60,000 bases of DNA, taken from the NCBI RefSeq assembly GCF_030272615.1, contig NC_081414.1, positions 236,659,733 through 236,719,732 on the forward strand, given 5' to 3'. A program made the translations under genes and the position numbers. The stretch comes from Cryptomeria japonica. Lineage: Eukaryota > Streptophyta > Pinopsida > Cupressales > Cupressaceae. The notes under the pieces are model-generated. The model was not told the origin of the DNA and searched no databases. It was given only the letters and a program-made list of their open reading frames with translations. Shown piece by piece: positions 11,207 to 22,601 of the stretch. Positions within the stretch are counted from its first letter, which is position 1; each line of letters begins with the position of its first letter.

Positions 11207-12582
11207 TGTAGTCACACAAATCTGTCCAACTTAATTAAATAAATATTTGCTATTTATTTGATTAAAAATCCACTAGCCATGAGTTAATTAATTAATATTT
11301 AATTAATTCATCTTCAAACATTCTCCTATTAATTAAGTAAATTATTCAATTTATTTTAATTCATTCATTAAACCAAGTTCACAAATCAATTAAATAAATA
11401 AAATCTATTTATTTAATTAAATCCCCCTATTCCTCTTTTAAATAAATTAATTTAAACATTTATTTAAATCATTATCCCCCTCCCCCACTTGCATTCTCCT
11501 AAAAATGCAACTTGCACACATTTATTGAAATAAATAAATTTTTATTTTAATAAAATCCTATTTTCCCTCACCCACCAAATTCAATTGCATTCCTAAACCC
11601 CCTTCTAGATTCTTCTAAACCCCCTTCCTAATTAGCCTAATCCATCGCCTAATTATTGTCACATTCCTAAGCAACATGGAGTCACTTCTCAAAGACTTCA
11701 AAAGTCTTTAAAAAACATTTAATGCTTTGTGTGTTCAACAATTTAACCTCCAAAGTCTTCCAAAACCACTAATGGCTCTTACATGACCATTAATGGCTCT
11801 TACATAACCATTTATGGTTATTTCAAACTTGTCTCCCCAAACATTTATTGCTTTGACCATGTTTATCCCTTTTGCCTTTGCACAAGAGTTTATCCATTGG
11901 ATAAAAACTTTATTCTTTGAATAAAGAGTTTATTCATTCAACTAACCTTGACCTTAACTCCCAAGGTCATGTCAAACATTTAATGCTTATTCCCTCTCCT
12001 CTCAACCTATCTCACATTGACACTTGTCATCCTGGGATTGAGTTGAAAGCTCTCACATGGATTTGAAATCATTCAATCTCGACCCTTGTTGAGATTGCTC
12101 AATCTCAACCGTCCATTGCTCCATTTTTCCTATAAATCATAATCCAGATCCTGAAAACTTGTATGCATTTAACCTATAGGCATTTTAGAGGGCATTTAGC
12201 ATTTCAAACTAATATCTTGTTATTTTGGTTAAAATCAATCATTTTTAAAAGCATCTAGTAATTTAGCTTTTCATTTTACATTTGGAGCAAAATACTAAAA
12301 TCTCAATCTTCCATAAGCATCAATAGTGCAAAAAGCTGCTGAGAGCTACACTGTTTTGGAACTTGGAGAGGAGAGGAACAAAGGAGAAGGAGCCAAGAGC
12401 ATGTTAGGAGGCATTTGGAGATGCCTCATCATATTTACTTTTGTAGTTAAATATTCTCTCATGTTTTTGGCATCTCTTTTGATATGCTTGTTTAGATTAG
12501 TTTTTGATTGACTAACACTAACGATTTCTTGTGTCTTGTGTTGTTTGTCATTTGCTAACCTTGTCCATTTTGCAGAGCATCA
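11207..12582 (+). repeat. 5' LTR of the Tat element
   Basis: 1376 bp, TG...CA. The first 400 bp are rich in aattaaataaataa runs. A likely promoter lies near 12130 (cctataaatcat; the 3' LTR has the clearer cctataaatagagccc). Differs from the 3' LTR by a few percent substitutions and by about 134 bp (11941-12074) that are missing from the 3' copy. The region from about 12310 to the end is almost identical in both. Confidence 0.95.
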
Positions 12583-12606
12583 TTTGGTGAACTCGACGTG
12601 AATCCA
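12583..12606 (+). other. Primer-binding site of the Tat element
   Basis: Immediately after the LTR the sequence reads TTTGGTGAACTCGACGTGAA. TGG at its start matches the complement of a tRNA CCA end. The tRNA used was not identified by eye. Confidence 0.7.
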
Positions 12607-12679
12607 AACACCCAAGAGATCATTTTTTTAAAACCAATAACATGTTTGAATGTTGAAATTGTCACACAGGTTGTGCTTT

Positions 12680-12884
12680 AGCGCTATTGATCATGTTATA
12701 GCGCTATGATACTTGTTGTTCTAGCGCTATTGTTCTTACAATAGCGCTATTGTATCAAGATTAGCGCTTTTGACCTTGTTTTGGCACTTTTGACCCTGTT
12801 TTGGCGCTATTGACCCTGTTTAAGCGCTTTTTCCTTCTCTGTCTTTCTTTTTCTTTTAGCGTGTTTGTGTTAAATATTAGCGCT
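12680..12884 (+). repeat. AGCGCT array, 20-bp spacing (5' leader)
   Basis: Cores AGCGCT or one-base variants start at 12680, 12700, 12723, 12743, 12763, 12783, 12803, 12823, 12858 and 12879. Most gaps are exactly 20 bp. The usual context is TTAGCGCTATTG or TTAGCGCTTTTGACC. AGCGCT is a palindrome, but the flanking ATTG gives each unit a direction, here the plus sense. Confidence 0.9.
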
Positions 12885-14298
12885 ATTGTAACAGAACGTT
12901 GTAAAAAAGACCTTGTAACCAAAAAAGTGAAAATTTTTAGGCTTTTGGAAGCCCCCCTTAGATATGGATTTTACTAACCAGTTATTGTTTGTGCAGGTTT
13001 AAAAACTCACCTTTTTAAAATCAAAAACTTTATTTTGGTGTTTTAAAAAAAAAAAAAACTTGATCAAACAAACTTTCCCTTGCTTTCCAATTAGGATCAC
13101 TTGTTTCTTTGGTGCATCAAAACTCAACAAAACAACATTTGTTTTCTTGCAAGTTAGGAAACACACTTTATTTGGTGCTTAAAATCAACAATTCCATTTT
13201 CTTGCATCAAACTAAAGAATTTACAATCCACACTTCAATTTTTGGTGCACATAAAATCCACAATCAACTTGTTTAAAACTTATTGCAAAGCGATTTTTCT
13301 TCGTGCATACGTGCTTCAATATCAGTTGACCAGGATTTCCAAAATTCTAGTTTACTCAAAACCTTTGCATTTGAAGTTAAAAAGAACACCATGAATGTTG
13401 GAACAACATCTCCAAATAGTTAGATCACATTGCAATGACAAATTAAAAAGAACAAGTGTTTTTCGTGCTTGGCACACTTGTGCAAAAAGTTGGTCGAGTA
13501 GTCCCACTTCTAACACACACTATACTCTCCCTTGGCTTTCGTGGTCCTAGGTGCAAGAGAAAAGTGTTAGTAACACTCAATTTTTTTTTATCTTTTTAAG
13601 AGAGGCCTGCCAAGAGACACATCACTCTTGGGAACGACCTCACGCGGTAAATCCTTCGAGCCGCTATAAAAATCAGGTGAGAGCAAAAGCTGTAGCCTTG
13701 GGTATAACTGTTCCTACAGTGTAACTAGCCGAAAGGAAAAATGGGCCCGACCACTAGTTACAAGGCTCTTAAGTGAGTCACTTGAGAATGAACTTATGTC
13801 CAAAAACATCGAACATGACTAAACACCTTTAAGTAGTAGCCCACCCATTCTATTGATTGAGGATATTTGCGATATAATTTAGTGCAAGAGCATAGATGGT
13901 TTTGCTCCCAAGATACTCACCATACATATTTCCTCGAGTAGAAACATAGCTTTTTGAAAAGTCACTTGTGGCTTGATAAAAGTGGTGACTCCCCCATCAC
14001 AGGGATCATCTATTTGTTATGCTCGTGCAAGACTTAGTATATCACATCCTTACCTGCCACGACGGGATTCATAAGGTATGTAGTACCAAAGTCGAAGAAA
14101 TATCAAGATGTGGGCTAAATTTATCACAACTGGTCATTTGACCTTAGGGATAAAAAGTGTTTGAAGTGTGTTTGTTTTAGTCAAGACCAAGTGAAAATTG
14201 AGCTGACTTCAGGCTTTGGAAATACACCTTAAAATACATCTAAAGGAAGGGTCATATAAAAGTCCAAGGATTGGGTTGATCTAGACCCATACTCATTT
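12885..14298 (+). other. Tat leader, non-coding
   Basis: No convincing coding frame. The block 13600-14060 (ggcctgcc, tgggaacga, gctataaaaatc, gtgcaagag) resembles 33760-34180 in the other Tat leader, with shared order of motifs, so it is a conserved leader part. Low-complexity A runs lie near 13045. Confidence 0.6.
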
Positions 14299-14847
14299 GT
14301 GCCTTTGAGGCAACATTCTTGTGTTTGTGTGCTTGCTTTGTTTTCTTGTCAAAGAAAAATCAGAAAAATCAATTCCAAAAACAAAGTACTCATCCAACCA
14401 AACATTTTTCAAAACAACCAAAAATATCAAAAACAAAGTGCAAACAACAAAGAATCAAACTTTATGACCATTCTTCACATCTTGCAAAAGAAGAAGCGTC
14501 ATTGGAATATCAACTTGAAAAGAAGACCATTGAGCTCAAAGGCTTTGATCAAAAGGAGGAAATTCTTCTATATAAATAGACAAATCTTTGTCTCCCATAG
14601 AGTTTTTCTACATCACATGCGTCTCTACCTTCAAGGCAAAACAAACGAATTTGATTTAGAGTCATTGAACCGCAGAGCTTTTATGCAATATAGAGCTCTG
14701 AGTTATCACAAAAACCAAGGAGGAAAGATTAATCCTAACTTTTTCCCAAACGTCTGTATCACATACAACGTAGCTCGAGAAATACCACTAACACCCAAAA
14801 GGGAAGAGGTAGAGATTGTCCCATTTGTGACACAAAGCTTTTATTGA
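14299..14847 (+). pseudogene. Possible extra ORF between 5' LTR and gag
   Basis: Two overlapping frames look protein-like in turn. From about 14470 to 14576 one frame reads LAKEEASLEYQLEKKTIELK (coiled-coil-like). From about 14590 another continues with LHHMRLYLQGKTNEFDLESL and NRRAFMQYRALSYHKNQGGK. A single frameshift between them would join these parts into one protein. No known domain recognised. Extra ORFs upstream of gag are known in Tat/Ogre elements. It could also be chance in A-rich leader DNA. Confidence 0.4.
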
Positions 14848-15297
14848 AGTTAAAAACATTTTCATCCATTATCTTACTCATACATCATCACTTCATCATC
14901 AATTCGTTCCAACTCTCAAAACATTAAGAGGTTCTTGTCCCAAGTTCTCTTTTTAGATATTGCTTGAATCAAATGCATCACATCACTTTTTAGATTGTTT
15001 CTACATCTAGGATAAGCTCATCCTAAGAGACACATCTACGCAGGTTAAAACTAGTTCATGAGTGAATCCTCTCATTACTAGGTAGTTAAATTTGTAACAC
15101 ATCTCAGATTTCTCTACACCTTATCACATCCAACCTTATCAAAAAACAAACAAGCAATTCAAAGAAGGAATTTCAGTTACATCTACCTTTAAGTGCTAGA
15201 GATCCACATGCAACACAATTCACCAACCATCAATCTCTCATTTCATGAAAAACTCATCATCATTTTCACACAACTTCAACAAAAGCTTGTAAACAAA

Positions 15298-17064
15298 ATG
15301 GGCCAAACCCGATCACAGTCAAGGCAACGAGAAATAGAAATGGAAGAAGAAGAAGAGGAAAATCTCAATGAATTTCAAGAAGCACTTGGAGGAAATGCAA
15401 ATGACGAAAACCCAAGTACTCCCACTCGTGCAACAATAGAAAGGGCCCAGCATAACCCTCTCTTTAATAGACTTTTTGACGAAATACTCAGGAGCAATGC
15501 GGATGCTCACTTTTTAAAGCTCGCTCAAGAAGGAGCAAAACTCCCCTTTGACTTTGATCTAGCCCAATTAAGACAAGCATCAGAATGACAAAGTCACCAT
15601 GAAGAGGACAGAGGTAGAGATCCCATCAGATATAACATTCCTCGAGGTAACCCACCACCTCCTCCTCCAAATGAAATGGAGATGTTGCGGCAACAAGTCG
15701 AGAATCTCGCCCAACAACTTCATAGTGGGGTCAAAACTAACCAATTTTCACTCAATGACATCTGTCCCTATCCTTTTGATAGGAATATTTATATGCCACC
15801 TTTTCCACTAGGATTCGAAACACCCAAATTCAAAAAATATAGAGGAAAGGGAGATCCTCGTGATCACGTTAGAGAATTTCATTCTGCTTGCCTTGAAGTG
15901 GCATATGAAGACACATACCTAATGTGCCTTTTTCCCCAAAGCTTGGGAGGAACAACCACATCATGGTTTTCCCGACTATCAGGTGGCATTAGAACATTTG
16001 AGGAACTCATCCAGAAATTCCTTGCTCATTACTCTCATAACATTGAACACAACATCACCATGGCTGATTTGTGCAACACTAAACAAAAACCAGGTGAACT
16101 ATTCTCAGTATTCCTGCAACGATGGCATCAAATGTCTAGCAGACGTTCTCTTCACTTACCTAAATGAGAACTAGTGGAAATATTCATTTCCAACTTAAAT
16201 GAAGAAATGAAATTTCACCTGGATGTCAAAGACAAAGACTCTTTTAATGATATGATCACCAAGGGTTTGAAATGTGAATGGGCACTCATAGAGAAAGGAC
16301 TTATCAAAATCTATAATGAACCAAAGGATAGTCCTTGCCCACGCTTCAATAGTGATAAACCAAGCTTCTGGAACAAAAACAAGAATATCGTCAACGAAGG
16401 GGTTGTGGATGCCAGGACTATAAAAAGTGCACAACCTGTGGTTCGGTTTGCAGGATAGAATCCTCCACCTCAGAATAACACAAATTTTCCTTCCAATCGA
16501 GGTCGCATCACATCTCATGATGAACCAAGACCTCATTAGCAAAAACAAAAACAAACATACACTCCCTTAGGGGAACCCATTGAAACAGTATTGCGACAAC
16601 TCCTTTCTCAAAATTTGGTCACTTTACCTAAAACATCAAACTATGAGCCTCAAGTCAAATCCGCATGGTGGCGAGATACTGAACACTGTGATTTCCACCA
16701 AGGGAGAGGACACAAGACAAGTAATTGTCACCGATTGAAAGATCTTATTCAGGATCTTATTGACCGAGGTGAAATTGAAATCAAAGGACATGACCCAAAA
16801 ATAACAAACAATGATCATCTGATGTTCAAAAATCCACTTCCATCACAAGATCAAAGGGGTCCTTCCACTTCCAGGCGAGGCACTAATACCACAGATTATA
16901 CGCAGGCTGCATATAATTACACTGTAAATCATCTATATGGTGCCAGTGAACAAGTTGCACCTATAACCATCAAAAATCCCAACTTCAATTGCAATGTTGT
17001 TACACGACGTGGCAAGGTCACCATAAAAGCAGCTCCACAAGGCACCACCTCCATCCCAAAGTAG
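15298..17064 (+). pseudogene. Tat gag
   Basis: Start chosen at ATG 15298 (MGQTRSQSRQREIEMEEEEE). All pieces are in one frame with stops at 15586-15588, about 16165, about 16456 and elsewhere. The Retrotrans_gag core is at 15780-16165 (FKKYRGKGDPRDHVREFHSA, TTSWFSRL, FEELIQKFLAHYSHNIEHN, FLQRWHQMSSR). The nucleocapsid-like motif CDFHQGRGHKTSNC (about 16687) is a C-x2-H-x4-H-x4-C form of the zinc knuckle typical of this group. An acidic N-terminal segment precedes the core. Confidence 0.88.
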
Positions 17065-17343
17065 TATAATCTTGTGGAACAATTAGACAAAACACTTGCG
17101 CTTATATCCATTTTAGAGCTATTGTGCCTATCGCCATCTCATAAAACAATCTTGGATCAAGAACTCCAAGAGGCGTCAGTCCTTGCAAACCTGAATACAG
17201 ACCAATTTCAAGCCATGGTTGGAAGTCTAAAGTCATCACCTTGTCTCACTTTTTCCAAAAGTGACAAATCTTCCTTCCAGCAACCTCATAACGCTTCGCT
17301 ACACATTGAAGGCTTTATCAACTAGCATAGGATCAAGCAAGTC

Positions 17344-18135
17344 TTGATCGATAATGGAGCAGGCCTGAATATTTGTACCCTACAGTTGGTCACAGCATTG
17401 GGATATGCCATAGAATCAGTGGATCCTCGCAAGAAGATCATAATCAAAGCCTATGACGATGCGGAGCGTTCATCCAAAGGAGCGGTGGTACTACCAATCC
17501 GAGTGGGCCCTGTGGTAAAAGACATCATCTGTCAGGTTCTGGACCTTCCTCTGCCATACAATCTATTGTTAGGAAGACCTTGGATACATGTCATGCAAGC
17601 CGTTCCATCTACCTACCATCAATGTATCAAGTTCCCCCATAATGGTGTAGAGATGACAATCCTGGGCGATGCAAATCCCTTTGCATATTGCCATAATATC
17701 AGCCATCAACCAGAGATTACCGTTCCTAATAATAGAGAAGCCATTTCCTCCACATCATATATAAGTCCCGCCTCTCTTGCTAGTTCGAACACCACTATAC
17801 CAAAGCAAGAAAAGCTTAAAATGAAAATAGTAGAGGAAGGTCCTGGGGAATACAACTTGAGTCAACTCTTTTGTGTGGGACAAATGCCCACTTCTCCTAG
17901 AACACATGGTAAACCACAACAGTTACTCCAGCAACCACTAATCACGCCAGCATGTGCTTTAACACCTTTCATCCTTGGAAAGAGTCAAGAAGAAGAAACC
18001 CAAGATGAGGACTTAGCGGAATGGATCTATAAAGATCCCATCACCACTGATATACCACAAGTTAAGCTTCCTACATATCAATATGGCAAAGGTCTCCTCA
18101 TTATGCAAAGAATGGGGTATGATGGTCAGAGTGCT
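17344..18135 (+). pseudogene. Tat aspartic protease
   Basis: Retropepsin fold. The active-site motif reads VLIDNGAGLNICTLQL: Asp is present, but the usual S/T is Asn (DNGA instead of DSGA). Later VVLPIRVGPVVKDIICQVLD and LPYNLLLGRPWIHVMQAVPS are the strand and ILGRPWL-type motif of plant gypsy proteases. A stop follows at 18136. Same frame as gag. Confidence 0.85.
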
Positions 18136-18210
18136 TAGGGATATTGCAAACAAGGACGACATGAACCTCTACTGCCGGAATTAAAGCCCAAAGGTAATAT
18201 AGGCTTAGGC
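18061..18210 (+). pseudogene. G-patch motif downstream of protease
   Basis: The frame reads YGKGLLIMQRMGYDGQSA, stop, GYCKQGRHEPLLPELKPKGN and then GLGFE. Glycine spacing and the following QGRxEPL match the D111/G-patch seen after the protease in many plant gypsy polyproteins. G-patches bind nucleic acid or RNA helicases in other proteins. The stop at 18136-18138 falls in the middle of it. Confidence 0.65.
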
Positions 18211-19205
18211 TTTGAAAAAGAGATCTTTCCTAGACTCAAATTCAAAGGAAAACCCAGCAAACCATTATGTCAGCCTACTGCCAAAAGGACACCTTTCATT
18301 ATCAAAGCAGCATCAAACACCATCACAACTGCCCCACCGAGGCTCAAAATCCTAACACCACCATCTACAATGCCAATCATCCCACCAATCGAACCAGTAA
18401 TCCCATCCGCAGCAACCATCACATCAATAGTACCATTAGCAGCAGCAACTGTATCAGAACCCGCAACAGCATCGATGGGACCAGCAGTACCAGCAGAAGC
18501 AACTGAGTCAACACTACCAATACTCCTTGTATTGGATTCATTGATCCCCATCATCCTTCCTGCAACACCGATCACTACAAAGGTACATCAACCAATCACA
18601 CCTGCAGTATTTAACTCAAACGACATCCCAGTATGGTATAGTAATCGGATGCTAGAAAGTGACTCAGAGACCGACTCACATGAGTGGGAATTTGATTCTG
18701 TACAGCTTAACACTTCAGATGAGGAAAACACATCACTACCTCCACCACGCAAAGACATCCCTATTTACGGAGAAGCACAGATAAAGACTTCTTGGGTTCC
18801 TAAGCTGGAAACATCTTCCATAGACCCTACGTCTCATCCTACGCCTGATTCTGATAGGGAGAGTACCATCAACGACCTTCACCACAACGTCTTAACCCTC
18901 TCTGATATATCTAATGCACTTAACCTAATCAATGAAGTAATGCCCATTATTCACCCTAAACTCATCGAATGGAACCAACCAAATCCCCCATGTCTTGACT
19001 TCTTCCAAAATGATGAGGCCATCATTGACTTTTTGGAATTAAGGGATGACCTACCAAGCGGGGATCACAAAGCTAGATTCGCCATTGAACTTAATAGCGC
19101 AACATACTTCGGGGCAGATGCCAAACCTCTCAGTTGCAAAAATATAACAATAAAACATGGATCTTCCAGTGAAAACCACACCATGGCACTGTTTGATCCA
19201 ACAAA
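18211..19205 (+). pseudogene. Tat protease-RT linker, Pro/Thr/Ala-rich
   Basis: Open in the gag-protease frame to 19207. The first half is low-complexity (PIIPPIEPVIPSAATITS-type) and the second half acidic (DSETDSHEWEFDSVQL). Near the end IDFLELRDDLPSGDHKARFA leads into RT. A one-base loss near 19200 moves the reading to the next frame (VKGKSVSNGENLSKAPEDEG). Confidence 0.6.
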
Positions 19206-20250
19206 GTAAAAGGAAAGAGTGTATCCAATGGTGAAAACCTCTCTAAGGCACCTGAGGATGAAGGGTTTGACATTCTTCTTGCTAGTATACAACAGGAACG
19301 ATCAATGATTCTCATCGAGGAAACCAAAGAATACAATGTGGGGACTCCTGAAAATTCTCATCTCATACATCTGGCATCTCTTCTCACTCCAAAAGAACAA
19401 CCTAAATTTATAGAGTTCTTTCAACAGTGTCAGATTAACTTTGCATGGTCATATGCAGACATGCTTGGGCTTGATCCTGATTTAGTCATGCATCACCTCA
19501 CCGTAGTAGAAGGAGCCAAACCTGTCAAGCAGAAGCTTCGTAAGATGCATCCTCAAATTGCAGTGCTAGTCAAAACAGAACTCAAGAAACTCCTAGATGT
19601 TGGTTTCATTAGACCAATTGATTATGTAGAATGGATCTCCAATATTGTGCCTGTTGGCAAACCAAAAGGGGGCATCTGCATTTGTACTAACTTCTGAGAT
19701 GAATAAGGCATGTCCTAAGGATGAATTCCCCCTACCAAATATCGACATCATAGTGGATCTGACAGTGGGACATGCCATGCTTTCACTCATGGATAACTTT
19801 TCAGGATACAATCAGATAAAGATCACACTAGAAGATCAACATAAGACAGCCTTCACATGTCCATGGGGCACATATTGCTGGAATGTAATGCCTTTCGGTC
19901 TCAAGAATACAGGAGCGACCTATCAACGAGCCATGACCACCATCTTCCATGACATGATGCATACTATGATGGAAGATTATGTTGATGACTTACTAGCAAA
20001 ATCACTCACCAGAGAAGGGCATCTCAACATATTAGATAAAATCTTTGATAGACTAGAACAATACCATGTTCGACTCAACCCAAAGAAATGTGTCTTTGGA
20101 GTAACCTCCGGGAAGCTTCTAGGATACATTGTCTCAAGCAAAGGTATTGAGGTCGACCTAGCAAAGGTAAAAGCAATCATGGAATGCCACCACCAAAGAA
20201 TATCAGTCAGCTAAGGACATTACAAGGGTGGCTTCAATCCATTCGAAGAT
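19206..20250 (+). pseudogene. Tat reverse transcriptase
   Basis: RT domain in three frame pieces. Motifs: VKQKLRKMHPQIAVLVKTEL, GFIRPIDYVEWISNIVPVGK, then a two-base loss plus an Arg-to-stop change at about 19690, NKACPKDEFPLPNIDIIVD, SLMDNFSGYNQIKI, MPFGLKNTGATYQRAM and the catalytic box EDYVDDLLAKS (YVDD intact). A further one-base loss near 20185 (expected gaaatgcca, seen gaatgcca) shifts into the RNase H part. Confidence 0.9.
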
Positions 20251-20810
20251 TCATTGCACAATTGGCTGATAAGTGTCACCTATTCACACACCTGCTACAC
20301 AAGAACATCCGCTTTCAATGGGATGCCAGATGCCAACAAGCATTCCAGATGCTCAAAGACTATCTCATGAATACACCATTGCTAATACCACCAGATCCAA
20401 GCAGACCTCTATTACTCTAGATCTCAGCAACAAGTACAGCATTGGGTGTACTACTGGCACAACATAATGCAGAAGGAAAAGAGTGTGTTGTTTACTACAT
20501 CTCTCGCACACTGGTGGGCTATGAACTCAATTACACACCTATTGAGTGAGCTTGCCTAGCAGTAATCTTAGTAGCCACTAAGCTAAGGCACTATCTGTTA
20601 ACACACAAGGTACAACTCATTGCAAAGATTGATCCACTCAAGTATTTACTCAGTAAAGCAGCATTGACAGGCCGCTTGGCCAAATGGGCGATGATTCTAA
20701 GTGAATTTGACATCAAGTACGTGGACCGTACAACTACCAAAGGACAAGTTATTGCAGATCAGTTGGCCGATGCACCCCTCGTAGGCGATCATCCTCTCAT
20801 TTCCAATTTT
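20250..20810 (+). pseudogene. Tat RNase H (first, RT-linked)
   Basis: Follows RT thumb/connection (IRFQWDARCQQAFQMLKDYL). Contains STALGVLLAQHNAEGKECVV, YYISRTLVGYELNYTPIE, VATKLRHYLLTHKVQL and LTGRLAKWAMILSEFDIKY, the RT_RNaseH pattern. Two in-frame stops (20418-20420 and near 20548) replace expected residues. Confidence 0.85.
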
Positions 20811-20849
20811 CTAGATGAAGAGATATTCATGATCACAACAACACAACCA

Positions 20850-21206
20850 TGGAAACTATACTTTGATGGTTCATACACTAGGCATGGCTCAGGGGCAGAC
20901 ATTCTGTTTATCACACCTCAAGGTGATAGCATCCCGAAGTCTTACAGGCTCACATTTCCATGCACCAACAACATAGAAGAGTATGAGGCCTTGATCACAG
21001 GACTCAGGCTAGCCGTAAAATGGCAATTACAAGAACTACAAGTATATGGCGACTCCCAACTGGTCATTTGACAAGTAATTGATGAATATCAGACCAAGGA
21101 TGATAAACTCATGCCATATAAGCAAATGGTGGACAAACTAAAAGCATCATTTACCACAATTACCTTTGAGTAGATACCAAGAGATCAGAATCGAGCTGCT
21201 GACGCT
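20850..21206 (+). pseudogene. Second RNase H (archaeal-like, Tat-specific)
   Basis: A second RNase H fold directly after the first: WKLYFDGSYTRHGSGADILF, NIEEYEALITGLRLAVK, VYGDSQLVI and RDQNRAADAMA supply the four acidic catalytic positions (D, E, D, D), all present. Two stops interrupt it (about 21069 and 21171). Dual RNase H is the recognised mark of the plant Tat lineage. Confidence 0.88.
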
Positions 21207-22601
21207 ATGGCTACCATTGCATCTCTCCTAGATCTTCCACAGAATTCAACACGCTACGAGTTCTTGGTAGAACAGCTTTGGATCCCCACTTATGATATCC
21301 TCGAATCCAAAATGATATGTCGCCTTGTCAGTTCTGAATCCCCATGGTACGGTGAATTCTACACCTACCTCCGCAATCACACCCTTCCTCCCAACCAATC
21401 GAATAACCAACGTAAAACTTTCATTCGCCAAACCGCTCAATATACCATTATTGCTGAAACCCTATACCGATGCAGTCTTGATGGTACTCTCCTTCAATGT
21501 CTAGAACAAGATGAGATAACAAAGGCCTTGGAAGAGGTACATGAAGGAATTTGCGGGACTCACTCAAGTGGTCCATCACTAGCCAAGAAACTTTTGCACA
21601 ATGGATACTATTGGCCATCTATGGAAAAAGATTCCTACTACTTTGTCAGAAAATGCAAGAAATGTCAAGTTCATGGTGACCTGATACATGTACCAACACA
21701 GGAACTGTAACCAATCATGACACCATGGCCTTTTTGTCAATGGGGCCTTGACCTTGTGGGTAAAATCCATCCATCTTCATCCAACGGCCACAAATTCATT
21801 ATTATTGCCACCAAATATTTCACAAAGTGGATCGAAGCTATTCCACTTACCCAAGTCACCAGCAAGCAGATCACCTCATTCATCCTCAATTACATCATCT
21901 GCCAGTATGGTGTACCCATGTCCATCATCACAGATAACGGTCTTCCTTTCAAAAATCAGGATGTCCGTGAACTTTGTGAAAAATTTCATATCCAACACCA
22001 CTTTTCCACTCCCTATTACCCACAAGACAATGGTCAGGCCGAAGCATCGAATAAGAACATATTAAGAATCCTCAAGAAGATAGTCAATGATGCTGGCCAT
22101 GATTGGCATGTTCAACTAAATCCAGTGCTATGGGCATATCGAACTAGCATTCGAACCCCTACAGGTGCAACTCCTTATTCATTGGTCTATGGTGCAGAAG
22201 CTATCTTGCCTATTGAGGTCGAGATACCATCACTACGGGTTTCCTTGCATAATCTCATTGATGACAAAGCCTATAGAGTATCCCATCTTCGAGACTTAGA
22301 GTTACTTGATGAGAAGCGACAAGCTGCATACAACCATCTCAAAGCCTATCAGCAGCGCATGAGCAGAAGCTACAATCACCGAGTTAGACCTCATACATTT
22401 GAGGTAGGTGATCTTGTTCTCCGAGAGAATCCTCGCAACCAACCAAACAGAGAACATCAGGGCAAGTTTGAATCAAATTGGCTGGGCCCATATGTTGTCA
22501 CTGCTGTATTTGGGTCCGGGGCATATCAGTTGGCTACATCAGAAGGAGAACCGCTAGCAGATCCGATCAACAACATGCACCTCAAATGGTTTTATACGTA
22601 A
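21207..22601 (+). pseudogene. Tat integrase
   Basis: Zinc-binding part: HEGICGTHSSGPSLAKKLLH and VRKCKKCQVHGD (HHCC). Core: GLDLVGK, SIITDNGLPFKN and PQDNGQAEASNKNI give the D, D, E triad, all present. The C-terminal part has VYGAEAILPIEVEIPS and VGDLVLRENPRN, then LGPYVVTAVFGSGAYQL. No chromodomain is seen, as expected for Tat. One in-frame stop at 21708-21710 separates zinc finger and core. Confidence 0.92.

Noticed and set aside
12326-12511. 61-codon reading frame repeated identically at 29394-29579
   Set aside because: It lies in the two LTRs, begins with GTG rather than ATG, and is identical only because that LTR segment is nearly identical in both copies.
12680-12884. CRISPR-like array (regular short repeats)
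   Set aside because: The repeated core is only 6 bp with ~14-bp variable gaps, in a plant retrotransposon leader; no CRISPR features.
18270-18575. Minus-strand Gly/Ala/Val-rich frame
   Set aside because: Opposite strand of the low-complexity Tat protease-RT linker, which is in frame with gag and protease.
19200-19210. Programmed -1 frameshift between protease linker and RT
   Set aside because: The shift is undone about 490 bp later by a two-base loss, so the original element was probably one frame; no clear slippery site with downstream structure was seen.
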